64,000 nucleotides of DNA from Entophlyctis helioformis (taxonomy: Eukaryota > Chytridiomycota > Chytridiomycetes > Chytridiales > Chytriomycetaceae), in the NCBI GenBank assembly GCA_025526915.1, contig JAHLKH010000063.1, positions 62,001 through 126,000 of the forward strand, read 5' to 3'. Every line of letters starts with the position of its first letter. The stretch's first letter is position 1. Made by a program: the position numbers and the translations under genes. Below the pieces are notes generated by a model that saw nothing but the letters and a program-made list of their open reading frames with translations, was not told the origin of the DNA and did not search any database. Below are positions 1-11,400 of this stretch, in pieces.

Positions 1-1456
1 ACCAGCTGATGAACACGCTGACTCCCATACAACTCGCTTTGCTGTAGCCCGGTCGCCGGCTGATTGACAGACGACTTGAATGGCGAAATTGCAGAGGCCG
101 TCGTGCTCTCCTGCACTTGCTTGGCTTGCTGCTCGACGCATAAGCTGTCTGCTTGGCGATCAAGCCCCTCGACTTGGACTATTTCTTTGATGGCGTTGTT
201 GTAAGCGTCTGTATCCGCTGGTAGAGTTTGTTGCACTTTAGAGCAGGACTGTGCCTTGATGCATGGCTCGTTGGGTGGGCTTGGTCGAGCCATGTCCATA
301 ATCAGGAACCGAGATCTTGATAAACGATCGCATTCAAGACTGGAGAGTGTGGCTGATAATCGCAAATGCCCGACGGATTCATCTTTGTAGGTGTCTGCTT
401 GCTGTATCGAATGTCGGTGGTGTTTGGAGCCAGTCTTGACTCGAAGAGTGTTGGATGGCGTCCGACTACGCTTTGACTCGGAAAGCGACCAGACGCGGAT
501 GCGATATTGGGCATCATGCACAAGACCTTCAATTGTCGCACATGTTTGGTCACCGGGGATGTGTCCAACCACAACACCATTGAGCTCAACGACATAAGAT
601 GCAGCTGAACAGGACCTTGCAGCGTGCTTGGATCGCAGTCGTAAAATGCCGGTAAGGTGATGCCATTGCTGTGTTTTTGGTGGGCTGGCGATTTGTGTTG
701 ATTTTGCTGCATGGCGACTTGTCGACTGGACAGACCATGGCGTTGCACAGTCATCCAAGGACGGGTTGATGTGCCAGGAGATCTTGATGTATGTGCCTGA
801 AATGTCTTTGACAGCGACTTTTGGCGCGTCTGGAAACTCGATCCCAAAGACCCAACTCAGTTGATACAGATTGTTGTAGAAGAAGGACATGATGCTCCAT
901 AAGGAGTAGAAGAGACCGAAGGCCGCGCTGTGTGCGGCAAACGGAGCCATCTGGATGGGGGGCTGGACCGTGTGCGAGAACGGGTTGAATGCGCGAAAGC
1001 GCAACCACACAAGCCCCACAATGAGCGCGGCTTGTGCGAGGTGTGCAGGCCGTGGGGCCAGCGTGCCGTGCGACGTGTACTGGCCAACAACAAACGCGAT
1101 TATAAAGACGCAGACAAAGGTCGATGCCATGACGGATGTGACGGAATAGGGAACGAGGAGGAAGAAGATGATGTCTGTGGAGAGGATGAACGTGCCAAGG
1201 GCGGTGAGGGCGACGGCGCCGACGCTGGACCAAGTCCGATGGAAGACAACAAGCGTGAAGCACAGGGACGCTGTCCACTCCAGCGGACACTCTTGAGCCA
1301 CACAGAGTCAGCAGGCATCCAATGGGCTGCAGAAGCAGCATGGTGCTGATGCGCATTGAATGCAGGCCGTGAGGCTGTACCTTGCCAGATGGTCGTCATT
1401 GTCACGATAGCCCACACGGGCACGACAGCCAGCAACCAAGGGTTGTGTTGTGCCAT
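1..1456 (-). CDS. Membrane protein with fibronectin type III domain, 3' part cut off by window edge
   Basis: Two exons read on the minus strand: 1456..1381 and 1291 to the window edge, with an intron at 1292..1380 (gtacag...ctcaag). Exon 1 gives MAQHNPWLLAVVPVWAIV, a hydrophobic first segment. Exon 2 gives further membrane segments (TASLCFTLVVF, ILSTDIIFFLLVPYS, TFVCVFIIAFVVG), then a fibronectin III-like fold (VAVKDISGTYIKISW ... YVVELNGVVVGHI ... LVHDAQYRIRVWSL), then a low-complexity tail still open at base 1. The protein is therefore probably an endomembrane protein with an exposed FN3 domain; its exact role is not recognised. The start is the only ATG that joins the long exon in frame. 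It is divergent to the SCI1-like gene. Confidence 0.7.
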
Positions 1457-1688
1457 GGATGTGAGAGTGAGAGTGAGAGTGCGAGAGTCTGGTGCTGATT
1501 GGCGGACACTGCGTGATGCCAGATCCAGTCACGTGTCTCTTCACGTGATCCGGCTGACATCTGGCTAGTTCGTGTTCGATTATCTGGATCGATCTGTCCG
1601 ACGAGACACATTCACGTTGGTGGCATGCTCGCAGATGCCGTCCACTCGGCGTCCATGCAGGCTGCTGACTTGAACCCGCCTCGTCAGA
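1457..1688. promoter_or_regulatory. Divergent promoter with two TCACGTG boxes
   Basis: This 232-bp gap lies between two ATGs pointing away from each other. It contains TCACGTGT at 1529-1536 and TCACGTGA at 1541-1548. The core CACGTG is the classic bHLH/E-box site (Cbf1 type in fungi). The same 8-mer occurs in the gaps at 8431 and 16709, which supports a regulatory role; binding itself is inferred. Confidence 0.45.
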
Positions 1689-2894
1689 ATGCCGCGCAGC
1701 GACGAAGGCCGCAAACGCAGCAAGCGGGACAGAGACAGCCACAAGGAGAGCAAGGAGAGCAAGAGCAGGGACAAGGGGCAGTTGGCGACAGAGCATGAGC
1801 TGATTACCGATGCGGACTACTTTGCCAAGTCTGCCGAGTTTCAGGTCTGGCTCAACACTGAGCAGAAGCTGCGCTTTGGCGAGCTGGAGTCGAGCGAGGC
1901 TCGAAGCCTGTTCCACAAGGTGAGCCATGGAGGCACGTTCGGCTGCCACCAGACGCTGTGTCGACTGCTGACCGAATGCCCAGTTTGTCAAGCGCTGGAA
2001 CAGGGGCAAGCTTGCAGATCGATACTACAGCGGCATTCAGCCAACGGAGCTGACATCATCAGAGCGAACGTCATACAAGTGGAAACTGAAGAACGTGGCA
2101 AGTGTCTGACGGGGCAGCCAGGTCGACTTGCTGGATTGTTGCTGACCGCTCGATCTGGCTATTCTATATGCCATATTGGCCAGGCAGGATCAGATGGAGC
2201 TCGAGTTGACAAGAGACTCGATCGAAGCAATGACAGGATCCAAGACGTCGCTAGTGCCGTCGATTTCTGCGGGAAGGCATGACCAAGCCATTGGCGCAAC
2301 CTCCTTCCGCAGTCCTATGCCGAGAGAATCACGAGAGGGTCAAGAGGGCCAGCATGGCGCAGGTAAACTAGATTCATTGCGATGCATTGCATTCGTTTGT
2401 TGATTGCTTGCAATGTAGACGAGCGCAGACATGGGCCACGTTCGCTGGAAGACAGATCATTCAAGAAACGAGTGTATGCGGACATTGATGAACTAGTTCC
2501 AAAGGAGACTGGACGGTGCGCATGCATGTGTGAAGGGATCGGCGAATGTGATGCTCTTCGAGACAGAAGTGTGGCCTTGCGGGCAGCATTGTATACGTTT
2601 TGTTGACTCTTGCGCGACAGTGATGCTGTGATTGAGAAGCGGCGTGCACAGACAGCGTATCATCGCGCAGAGCGCGACGTGGATGTCGAGATCAGCGAGC
2701 GCGATCTCTTTGACGGCGATAGCTTTCAGGCAGCCCGAAGTGCGCAGAGGTATGGCCAGGCGCAGCGAGACGCGCGTCGGAAGCAGCAACGCCAGGAGAC
2801 GGCAGCAGCATTGGCTACCAAAGTCGATCAATACCGAGCCAAGGAGGAGGCAACGATTGCCATGTTCAGGGAGATGGCGGCCAATAAAAAGTGA
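1689..2894 (+). CDS. SCI1-like (style cell-cycle inhibitor 1 family) nuclear protein
   Basis: Five exons can be joined in frame: 1689-1918 (ends before gtgagc), an exon opening with FVKRWN after cccag, one opening with DQMELELT after ggcag, one from about 2418, and one from about 2620 to 2894. The N terminus is Arg/Lys/Ser-rich (MPRSDEGRKRSKRDRDS), followed by the family core YFAKSAEFQVWLNTEQKLRF and, across the splice, FVKRWNRGKLADRYYSG. The C-terminal half is a charged helix ending TIAMFREMAANKK. This core is that of the eukaryotic family named after plant SCI1, small nuclear proteins of poorly known function. The terminal codons overlap a good donor (gtgagt at 2891), so a further small 3' exon is possible. 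Confidence 0.6.
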
Positions 2895-3600
2895 GTCAAG
2901 CGGTCGGCAATTGTATTTATTCGCCGTGGGCTGTCTATTGGATGGCATTGCCAAAACGGCTTCATTGTCACTTGCCCAAATCCAGCCGAACGTGGGCAAG
3001 TGGCCAAGCAAGCCATCAGACGATAGCCTAGACATCGGCAGCATTCAAGGCATTTTACATACACTCATTGCTTTCATTCTTCGTTTCTGTCTGTCAAGTG
3101 AGTGCGTTGAGACGATGCCATTCTCAAGAGCGCAGGCGTACCGTTTGTCGCCCGTCCATTCATCGCCGCGCCGCGCAGCGTCGCGTCGCGTGTCTCCAGC
3201 CAACAGATTTGGCATGGTGGTTTGGCATGACGCATCGTCGTTTGAATGCGGGGCCCTTGATATGGACGGACGAGGCCAACGTGGCTTGCAAGCCCTCCTT
3301 TCCGATGGCATGCATCTGACTCGTTGTTTTCGACGTTGCCATCAATCTACGACAGACGATAGTCAAGGCGACTGCCATCCAAACAGGGCTACATTGCCAA
3401 CTGCGATTACCTCGTGGCCAGGATCTCCAAAATCACAACTCAGTAACAGCCGCCTCAGCGTCCATTGCATCGTCTACAGCAGCCACACGACTGTGGAACG
3501 GCGGCCGCAGCGAACCCATATAGATCTGCGCTAGCATCCAGCCATTACGGCGCGACAGCAACTCGGCGGCCTCTTCTCCCGCGTCCGCTTTCACGCACAC
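2895..3600. other. Intergenic, nothing recognised
   Basis: About 700 bp between the SCI1-like gene and the phosphatase gene. Long open frames here run antiparallel or in different frames and carry no family signal. A run of acacac repeats at 3595-3625 precedes the phosphatase reading frame. I see no RNA gene or mobile element. Confidence 0.4.
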
Positions 3601-3693
3601 ACATACACACACGCACACCACCACACCAGATACATACCATCCAAGCTGTCAGCCCCACACCACATCCCGGACCTATCGCGCCCAAAGTCCTCT

Positions 3694-3767
3694 TTGTCAC
3701 TTGCCGCCAAGGACGCCATCGTCCAAGAACTAAACCAACTCCCCCAGCTCCAGCAAAGACAGCAGCA

Positions 3768-3799
<32 letters not shown>

Positions 3800-5865
3800 A
3801 ACAGCAGCAGCATCAGCAGCATCAGCATCAGCACTCGCTTCATCTCCAGCAGCAGCTGCAGCCGCTTCACCAATCTGCCAACAGCTACAATTCGAGCCCA
3901 GGGTCTTCTCGCCACCCGCTTGCGCCTCTGCCATCGGTTTCCGTCGGTGCTCTCAACTCAAACAGCGCAAACACAGCAGCCCAGGCGTCTCTGTCCGCCG
4001 CCTCGTCCAAGGCGCACCTTTCGCCGCTCCCCCCGTCCGCCCACAGCCCCCACAGCCCCCACAGCCCGCACAGCACCCACATCTCGTCGTCGTCGTCTCC
4101 CACCCACAGCCAGCGCAACTCTATAGCAACCGGCCTGCAGTCGTCGGCCCCTGCTTTTCGCAACAGCGCCAACTTGAACAGCCCAAACATCTTTGCGCAA
4201 CTTGAGGCTGCCACTGCTGCCGCCGCCGCTGCCGCTGCTGTTGTCGCTGCTCCGTCCCTGCCTGTCTCCGCCTCCATCTCAACCTCTTCCCTGCCCGTCT
4301 CATCGCCGACCGCTGCCACCATGTCAAACACATTGCCGTCGGGCTCCGGATCCGGCAACAGCCCCAACTCGCCGTCGTCACCGCCCATGGCGTCACTGCC
4401 TGCCGTTCCAGCAGCGCCTTCTGGGAATGGGAATGGATCCGCCGCCGCATCCAGCCCAGCGTCCATTATCACCCAGGTCAAGCAGACGGCAGCTCCTGCC
4501 AACTCGGCCAAGTCGACCATAGAGGCCGCCAAGAAGCGTGCTGCCAAGCTGGAGGGTACGGACGGCTTGCGCCTACGATCGCCTTGACAGATGATGCACG
4601 GCTGCTTGCTAACCAAGCATCCTTGCCCTGTTCGTTGTCTTCCCGCTGGATTCTGGAAATCTGCCGCAATCTGCTGGCCAAACCTGTCTCCTGACGGTAA
4701 TTGTGGCTGTTGTTTGGCTATATGACCTGGGATCTGGCACTGGCCCTTGAACAACCATGAACGGTATTCAACGTTGCACACACGCACACGCACACATACA
4801 CAAACACACGCACACACACACGCACACACACACAGTCGCGACTAATGGCACACCGGCTGCCCCGTCATCAAGCCAAAAGGACGATGGATCCACCGCAAAT
4901 CACCCACCAGCCTCGGGAAAGACACCTCTCCCTCCTTCGCCGCACACCAATCTTGCTCTCACCGCCATGCAGACCGGCGCACAACAACCCGCGCCGATTG
5001 CGGTCATGGCTGCAAAGAGCAAGAAGCAAAAGGCTGGATCGGGCTCGTTTTGGTCGACGCTTTTCCCTTGCTGCTGCGCACCGATGGAAGACGAGCCGAC
5101 AGCTGTGCCCATGGCCCCGGTCGCAAAGCAAACGACGGTGGTTGCAAAGCCGTCCCCCATCAAAGCCAAGCCCGCTCAGCCAGAATCTCGAAAGTGGCTT
5201 CTTAAGCCGCTTGCGCCAGAGGACGCTGGCCGGAAGTGTCTGGTGCTGGATCTTGATGAAACGCTTGTACATAGCTCCTTCAAGCCCGTTGCAAAGGCAG
5301 ACTTTGTGATCCCTGTCGAGATTGACAAGACGATCCACAACGTGTACGTGCTCAAGCGGCCAGGTGTTGACACTTTTCTGCAGAGGCTTGGCCCGCAGTT
5401 TGAGGTCGTGGTCTTTACAGCAAGTTTGGCAAAGGTAAGAACGTGCTGCTTGCATACCGCATCTTCCTACAGTCTGTTGCGTCTTTTCGACTGTTGTGTG
5501 GGTACTCTGCTGCTGTCGCTTACACTCATCCTACCTTCGCCTGGATACCCAAGTATGCCGATCCTGTTCTAGATATGCTTGACAAACACAAGGTCATCAA
5601 ACATAGACTGTTTCGCGAGGCATGCATTCACCACAAGGGAAACTACGTCAAGGATTTGAGTTTGCTGGGACGGGATCTCAAGGACGTGATCATCATCGAC
5701 AACTCCCCATCGTGCTACATGTTCCATCCTGCAAACGCAATACCGATCTCGAGTTGGTTTGACGAGCCCAACGACACCGAGCTCCTCGATTTAATCCCGT
5801 TTCTGGAGGACCTCAAGCTCGTCGAAAACGTCACGGTGGTGCTGGACAACTCTCTTGACGACTGA
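3694..5865 (+). CDS. Psr1/SCP-type (FCP/NIF family) DXDXT protein phosphatase with polyQ N terminus
   Basis: Exons 3694-4555, 4836-5434 and 5554-5865 join in frame (about 590 codons). The catalytic domain carries the HAD/FCP signature [14 protein letters not shown], then [34 protein letters not shown] and [12 protein letters not shown], and ends with the usual [18 protein letters not shown]. This is the short CTD-phosphatase-like class that includes yeast Psr1/Psr2 and animal CTDSP. Upstream is a long low-complexity region with a polyQ/H tract (codons from about 3760) and a Cys cluster (FPCCCAP), reminiscent of palmitoylated Psr proteins at the plasma membrane. The true start is unresolved: the frame is open upstream of 3694 without an ATG, so a short 5' exon may be missing. 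The first in-frame ATG is at 4321. Confidence 0.85.
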
Positions 5866-6106
5866 TAGAGCGGCGATCTTTCCATGGCTCGGGCCGCGTT
5901 TTTGCCATGGCTGGTTGGCAAATGGCATTCACGTGCCCAGTCCAACTGTGCAAAGCAGGCCCATCCCTTCGTGCTGTCCCCTCCTGCCTCTCGATCCCAA
6001 TCTCCATCTCCCACCACCTGTCATCCAACATCCTTGGTCTCTCTCCCGTCCTCTGTCCACCTGTCTGTCTAGGCGCAATATTGAAAATCCAAAGAATAGC
6101 AGAGCA
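5866..6106. other. Short convergent intergenic gap
   Basis: 240 bp between the 3' ends of the phosphatase gene and RCL1. It is C/T-rich on the plus strand and presumably holds both 3' UTRs. No other feature is seen. Confidence 0.4.
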
Positions 6107-8359
6107 TCAAGTCGCCTTCTTGTTAATGTTGGCGAACCCAACGCCTACAGAGGCGAGCAAAACAGTGTGCGTCTCGGGATCGGGCGTAATCTTGAACGTC
6201 ACATCGAAAAACGTGCGCAGGTCGCGCAGGTATTGGACACTTGAAGTGGCGGTCGCCACACCAGCATCCACAACGGAATGTACGCATCGAATGTTGGCGC
6301 TTACGTCAGCAAAAGAGTCGTTCTAGGAACGGTTGGAAACATGTCTCCACCGCAAACCACCGCAAACTGCCGACATGCATCGCAACCAGACGAGAACTTA
6401 CGTGAACGGGGAAAGGCTTCCAAATCGCACTTTGCCAACGTCTTCGGGTCCAAGGGCGATAAAAAGCAAGTGGAGCCATTGGCTAAGTGTGTCAACCGAG
6501 CCACCACGCTTGATCTCGTGCAGCAAGAGACGCGCAACGCGGACGCCAAGGTCCTCGGGTGTCGGGAACGTGTAGTCGTTGACGAGCATGTCTGACACGG
6601 TCGGGCCAACGTCCACAATAGGCTTGGCAACAGCCATGGCATCACGGTTGCTCCCGGTGAGTTGCACTTGATTGAACGGATCCTGGCTGGCAGAGGGTGT
6701 CGTTTCTGTCACTTTCTTGCGAGGCTGATAAGCACACTCTGCAGAGAGCAGCGTGTTGGTTGTTGACTCTGCAACAAGCGAGAGTGCATAGCCAGGAGAC
6801 CTGCCACTCTCCTGGCCCTTGTAGACGTCGGTGTAGATGTAGACGTCGGGGATGTATCTCGTCAATAGACCGCGTGCGGCTTCAACAACGCGGTTGGCCA
6901 TCTGTGGCGACATGCGCGTTGCATACGCAATTCCTCGGATGCGCTTGATGTGACCAGCGTCTATAAACTGCAGCGGCTTGAGCTGTCTGACAATTGGACA
7001 GCGGAACACCACTTGGCCACCACCAAGTGGGGGTGCGCCGCGCTTTGCAATCTGCCAGAGTATTCGCGTTGCAGTTTGATAGTCAGCAGTTGCTTGTAAA
7101 CGCTGGTCGGATGCATTCAACCATGGCAGTCAACCCAGCCATCCACGAACCTTGAGTTCCAATCCATCCTCGATGCCAAAGCGCGAAAGTTGAGGAAGCA
7201 GCAGCGTGCGGATCAAGTCGGCCTGTGAGAGCAGAAGACGCGTCAGCAACGTGCCACAGCCGAGAGGTCTCCCCTGCGAGAATGCAGTCCGATAAAGGAC
7301 ACAAGCAGCAGAGATACATACAGAAATGTCCACGTTGTCGTTGGTGATTCCTGTCAATGTGAGCTCAACGGGGTGCTTTGCAAACGGAGAGAGAGCAATG
7401 ACTGCCTCCATAAAGTATCCGATCGAACGCGACGGCGGGCACTCGTGCTGGATCCTGCCACCAAAAATCGTTCCTGGGTGATATGTGACGCTTGTGCCTA
7501 CACGATGAAAAGCAAGCGACGTGAGTCGGCTGGCGCAACGAGCGGGATGATGCAGCAATTCTGCCATGAGGCATGGAAAGAAGGAGAAATCTATTCTCGT
7601 CTCGCGAGTGGCCAAGCCATGCCAGCCACGAAAAAGCATCGCACCAACTTACCCGTGTGGTTGATCTCGATCGTGCAGCCGTTTGTAAGCTTTTCGAGCA
7701 GACGAAGGAAGCTGGCCTCGTAGTCTGCAGAGTCACAGTGGTCATTGTGCGTGCGTGGAAACAACCAATGATCGTGTGAGTGGGATGAATGCTACCACGT
7801 CATCCGACAGATTGCAGTGGTCTCGGGAGCATGTGGGGCGGTGGAGAGATGGCTCTCCAAGGCAGGACGGCACTTCCATGGATCGGGCTCAACAAGGCCA
7901 GGCCAGGCCAGCTGGCTGATCAATGCCAATACACAGACAGTCTGGCAGCAGCACTTGACGATTGTCGCCATCGCATCTTCGCGACATGCCAACGCAAGCC
8001 AGGCCTGCAGTGCATTTGCTTCTGGCTCGAGCAACACACATCGTGCTCCGTATCCACCCTCGGACACCGGCCAAGACGTGCGTCATGCAACGGCCAGCCA
8101 GAACATGCTAAGCACGCCTGCTCGACAGCGACGGTTGGCCGGTTGAGAAGGCGGCTTTCCAGCAAACAAGTCGAGTGTGGGGCATGACCAAAAAAGTCAA
8201 CGAACCTGCGAGCCCAGGCTGCTCGTCATCGTCGGCGCGAATGTTTTCGATGCGGACAGACTTGCCACTCAGCGTGGACATGACCAGACGCTGGCGCAGA
8301 CAGGTGTGGCCTTCAAAGCGCAGCATGCGACGAGCCCCCGATGCCGTCACGGGCGCCAT
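6107..8359 (-). CDS. RCL1: RNA 3'-terminal phosphate cyclase-like protein Rcl1
   Basis: Six or so exons on the minus strand. Exon 1 starts MAPVTASGARRMLRFEGHTC and continues RQRLVMSTLSGKSVRIENIR. Later exons give DYEASFLRLLEKLTNGCTIE, the glycine-rich GTIFGG segment, ADLIRTLLLPQLSRFGIED, then KRGAPPLGGGQVVFRCP, IKRIRGIAYATRMSPQMANR, PDVYIYTDVYKG and GYALSLVAES. The last exon gives QYLRDLRTFFDVTFKI and ends VGFANINKKAT. This is the Rcl1 branch of the cyclase fold, a nucleolar SSU-processome factor working with Bms1 on 18S rRNA. The ATG at 8359 is preferred over an upstream in-frame GTG. The start is 125 bp from the divergent fusion gene. Confidence 0.92.
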
Positions 8360-8484
8360 TGGTTGTGAGCAGTTGGGTCGACGGAGTTGGACAACAAAAA
8401 TCGGGGCCAGAAAAAAGAAAATCTTGAGTGTCACGTGACTGGACGCGAGACTATTGTCAATGTGCGATTTCGAAAAATGCTTTT
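8360..8484. promoter_or_regulatory. Divergent promoter RCL1 / kinase-AAA-GAF-PDE gene
   Basis: Only 125 bp separate the two start codons. The gap contains a perfect palindrome TCACGTGA at 8431-8438, the same box as in the gap at 1457-1688 and upstream of MYG1. A bidirectional promoter is inferred from geometry. Confidence 0.45.
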
Positions 8485-11400
8485 ATGGCGGCCGCAATGT
8501 CGTCTCCCAGCGTTGTGACGAAAACCGCGCCTTGGCACAGCAAGGAACTCGCGGCACGACTTGTTACTGAGCGTGACAGTCTTGCTCTTTTGCAGTCGGC
8601 GAGCTTCGCCAAGCAGCACGCTGCTGCTGAGACGCTTTCGGCGACGTCTGCCAAGCGTTTCGAGAAGCAGGGGTCCGCATGGGGTGAAGATGATGCTCTT
8701 TCTTTCAAACGCCAAGATTACATTGGTTTCGCGCCGCCGCCGCCCCAGTTTTCACACGATCTTGTGCCTCGAGTCGTGCGGTGCGACGAGTCAGACAGCT
8801 TCATATCGGTCGTTCTGGAAGACTTTGGTGGCGCATCGCTGCAAGCCGAAATCAAGCGGCTTTCGCCAGGCCGCTTCGGCCTTGAAGATGTGCTTCGCAT
8901 CGGTGTGCAGTTGGCGGCCGCTGTCGACATTACTCACAAGGCAGGAATTGTCCACAACGACATTTGTCCGGCCAGTATTCAATTGCGCCATGCTGGGGTT
9001 GATCGCACTGTCGAAATCCAGCTATGCAACTATGGCCAGTCTGTCGTCCTCAACAGCACACGTGGGACAGTCTCAAGCATGCGGACACTTGAGCATTCGC
9101 AGTACATGTCACCAGGTATTCATCCGTCGCGCTCACTGGAAACTGCGGCATCGTGCCCATTTGCAATGCTTCTTTGCTGACGATGCTTACCATGGCCAGA
9201 GTTCTTTCAAGACCCGCAAGTGGGCTGTTCTTCAGGTACTTTGCATCCAGGACGCTGTGCGCGTCACAGAAAAAGTAACATGCATGGAAAGACTTGTGTT
9301 CCGTCGGTCTAGTCCTGTGGGAGTTGGCTGTTGGGGTCCAGCCGTATGACGCGCTCGATTTTGTGGTATGCTCATGGATGTGATAAGGCTTATGTTTTTC
9401 CGAGTCACTGACCGTCCCACCTGGCGACAGGGCGTGGCTGCCAGCAAGCTCACAAAGTCTCTTCCAAGCGCCATTGAGACAAATTCAATGGTTCCTCTGG
9501 TATTGTCCAAGATCATCCAAAAGGTGTCCAGAGACTCGTTTGGTGTCACGACACTGAGCTTCACGTGTGCAGTTGGCGTATGGAACAGTTTTAACACCAC
9601 GTTGCATTGGCAGCTGACTTCCAAAGGCAAGCAAGACAGGTACCAGACAGCTGCAGCTTTGCTTCAGGATCTGCAAGCTGCTGAATACAGGCTTCAAGAG
9701 TACAAAAGATCAAAGGGTAGTTTGTGCAAAGTATCCGATGACGAGTTTGTCGAAGCGATCAAGGGGTTCGACGTCCCTGCAAGCGCTGATAGTCCAACAA
9801 GCAAGACTATACTTGCACCATCCAGGCTGTTTGGACGTGACTCGCAAATGCAGCAGCTGTTTCAGGCATTCGAAAGGATTTCAAGCGGCGACTCGGCATT
9901 CGAAGTTGTCTTCCTTCAAGGCGAAAGGGGCAACGGGCACACATCTCTGTTCAAACGTCTTGAATCGCGCGTGTTGGATACGCGTGGACGGTTTGGTAAG
10001 TGACTGCCGTCGTAAAGTTTGATGCGTACATATTGACAATGCGTTCGACAGTTTCAGTGGATGTTACGCCGGACTCGATAAATCGACCGCTCCATGGTAT
10101 TGCGCTAGCCATGGAGGAATTGCTCATCTCAATGCTATGCGAGCCAAGCAGAGTCCTCGACACATGGACCAACAAGATTCTGTCGTCGTTTTCGCCAATC
10201 AGCCGATGGATCCTTGCTCAGTTGCTTCCCGACTTGCAAGTTTATCTGCCGAGCCTTGTTGCCGACTGTGTTGTTCACGAAGCTTCAGAGGCTGAAGTTT
10301 GCAAGTGTATTGCAGCCTTCCTTCAAACCTTTTCAAGCCGCAGCCAGCCCCTTGTTGTTTACATTGATGACATTGTAAGTCTATCCAATAAGTGCCCTCT
10401 GGAGCCATTTTCTGTTGGATTCGGATGGTTCCTAACATTTTCACATCACGAATGGTTCAGTCTATCCCGGGAACAACAGCGTTGATCGAGCACTTGTCGC
10501 ATGCAAACATCAATGGCTTACTGCTCGCAGGATCGATCTTCCAGCCGCAACTTCAAACAACGACGTCGATGCAGCTGGACAGGCTAAGAGAAGCACTTGC
10601 AAATCGATCGACAACAATCGCGCTCCCAAGCCTGGACTTTGGCGCAACCAAAATGCTTCTCAAGGACGCAATCACGCCCGCTACCGGCGAACTAGAGTCT
10701 CTTGCGCAACTAGTCATGGGGCACACACGCGGTGCACCATCAAGCGTGTGTAGCCTCCTTCAGTCTGGGCATCTCTTTGGGTTTTTCCAAACTGCAAACC
10801 AAGAGTGGTCATGGGATCACGCAAAGCTGGCAACGCATGCGGCGTCAGAGGCCAGTCTGGTCGAGTACATCATGTCACAGGTCGAAGGCCTGCAAGAGGA
10901 AGCAAAAGAGTTTCTCCAGCTGGCAGGTACGCATCACTGGTGCATTGTGGCTTGACGGCATGGTATGGTATGTCCAGTATGGCTCTCGATTGACCGAGAG
11001 CGTCAAAAAATGCATGCCACGCACAGCCTGCCATGGACTTGCGTTTGAAATCTCCCAACTTGACCTGCACTTTGCCGAATCCGGCATATCAACAACGGAT
11101 CTTGTGAATGCTGCAGAAAAGTCTGGATGCATCGTGCCTCTGCCCAACTCCAACCGCGAGCTTTTAGGCGACCTTTTCAAAATGACGCGACCAGGATCAG
11201 ACGCGTGCCAGTCCCTGCCCCTCAGCGTTGAGGTGGCTTGCCGTAGATATGCTGTAAGTATACCTGCTTTTCGGCTTGCTCATTGCGGAGGTGTTAATCA
11301 ATTGGTCAATGTATTCAGTTCCGCAGCAAGGCTGTGCATGACGCCGTCCTGAACTCCATGAGCGGCCAGTTACAACATGAGCTGCATCTGCGGATTGCCA

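Noticed and set aside
2632..3534. A 300-codon plus-strand frame after the SCI1-like exons
   Set aside because: It overlaps the last SCI1-like exon in another frame, lacks domain signal and has composition typical of a shadow frame.
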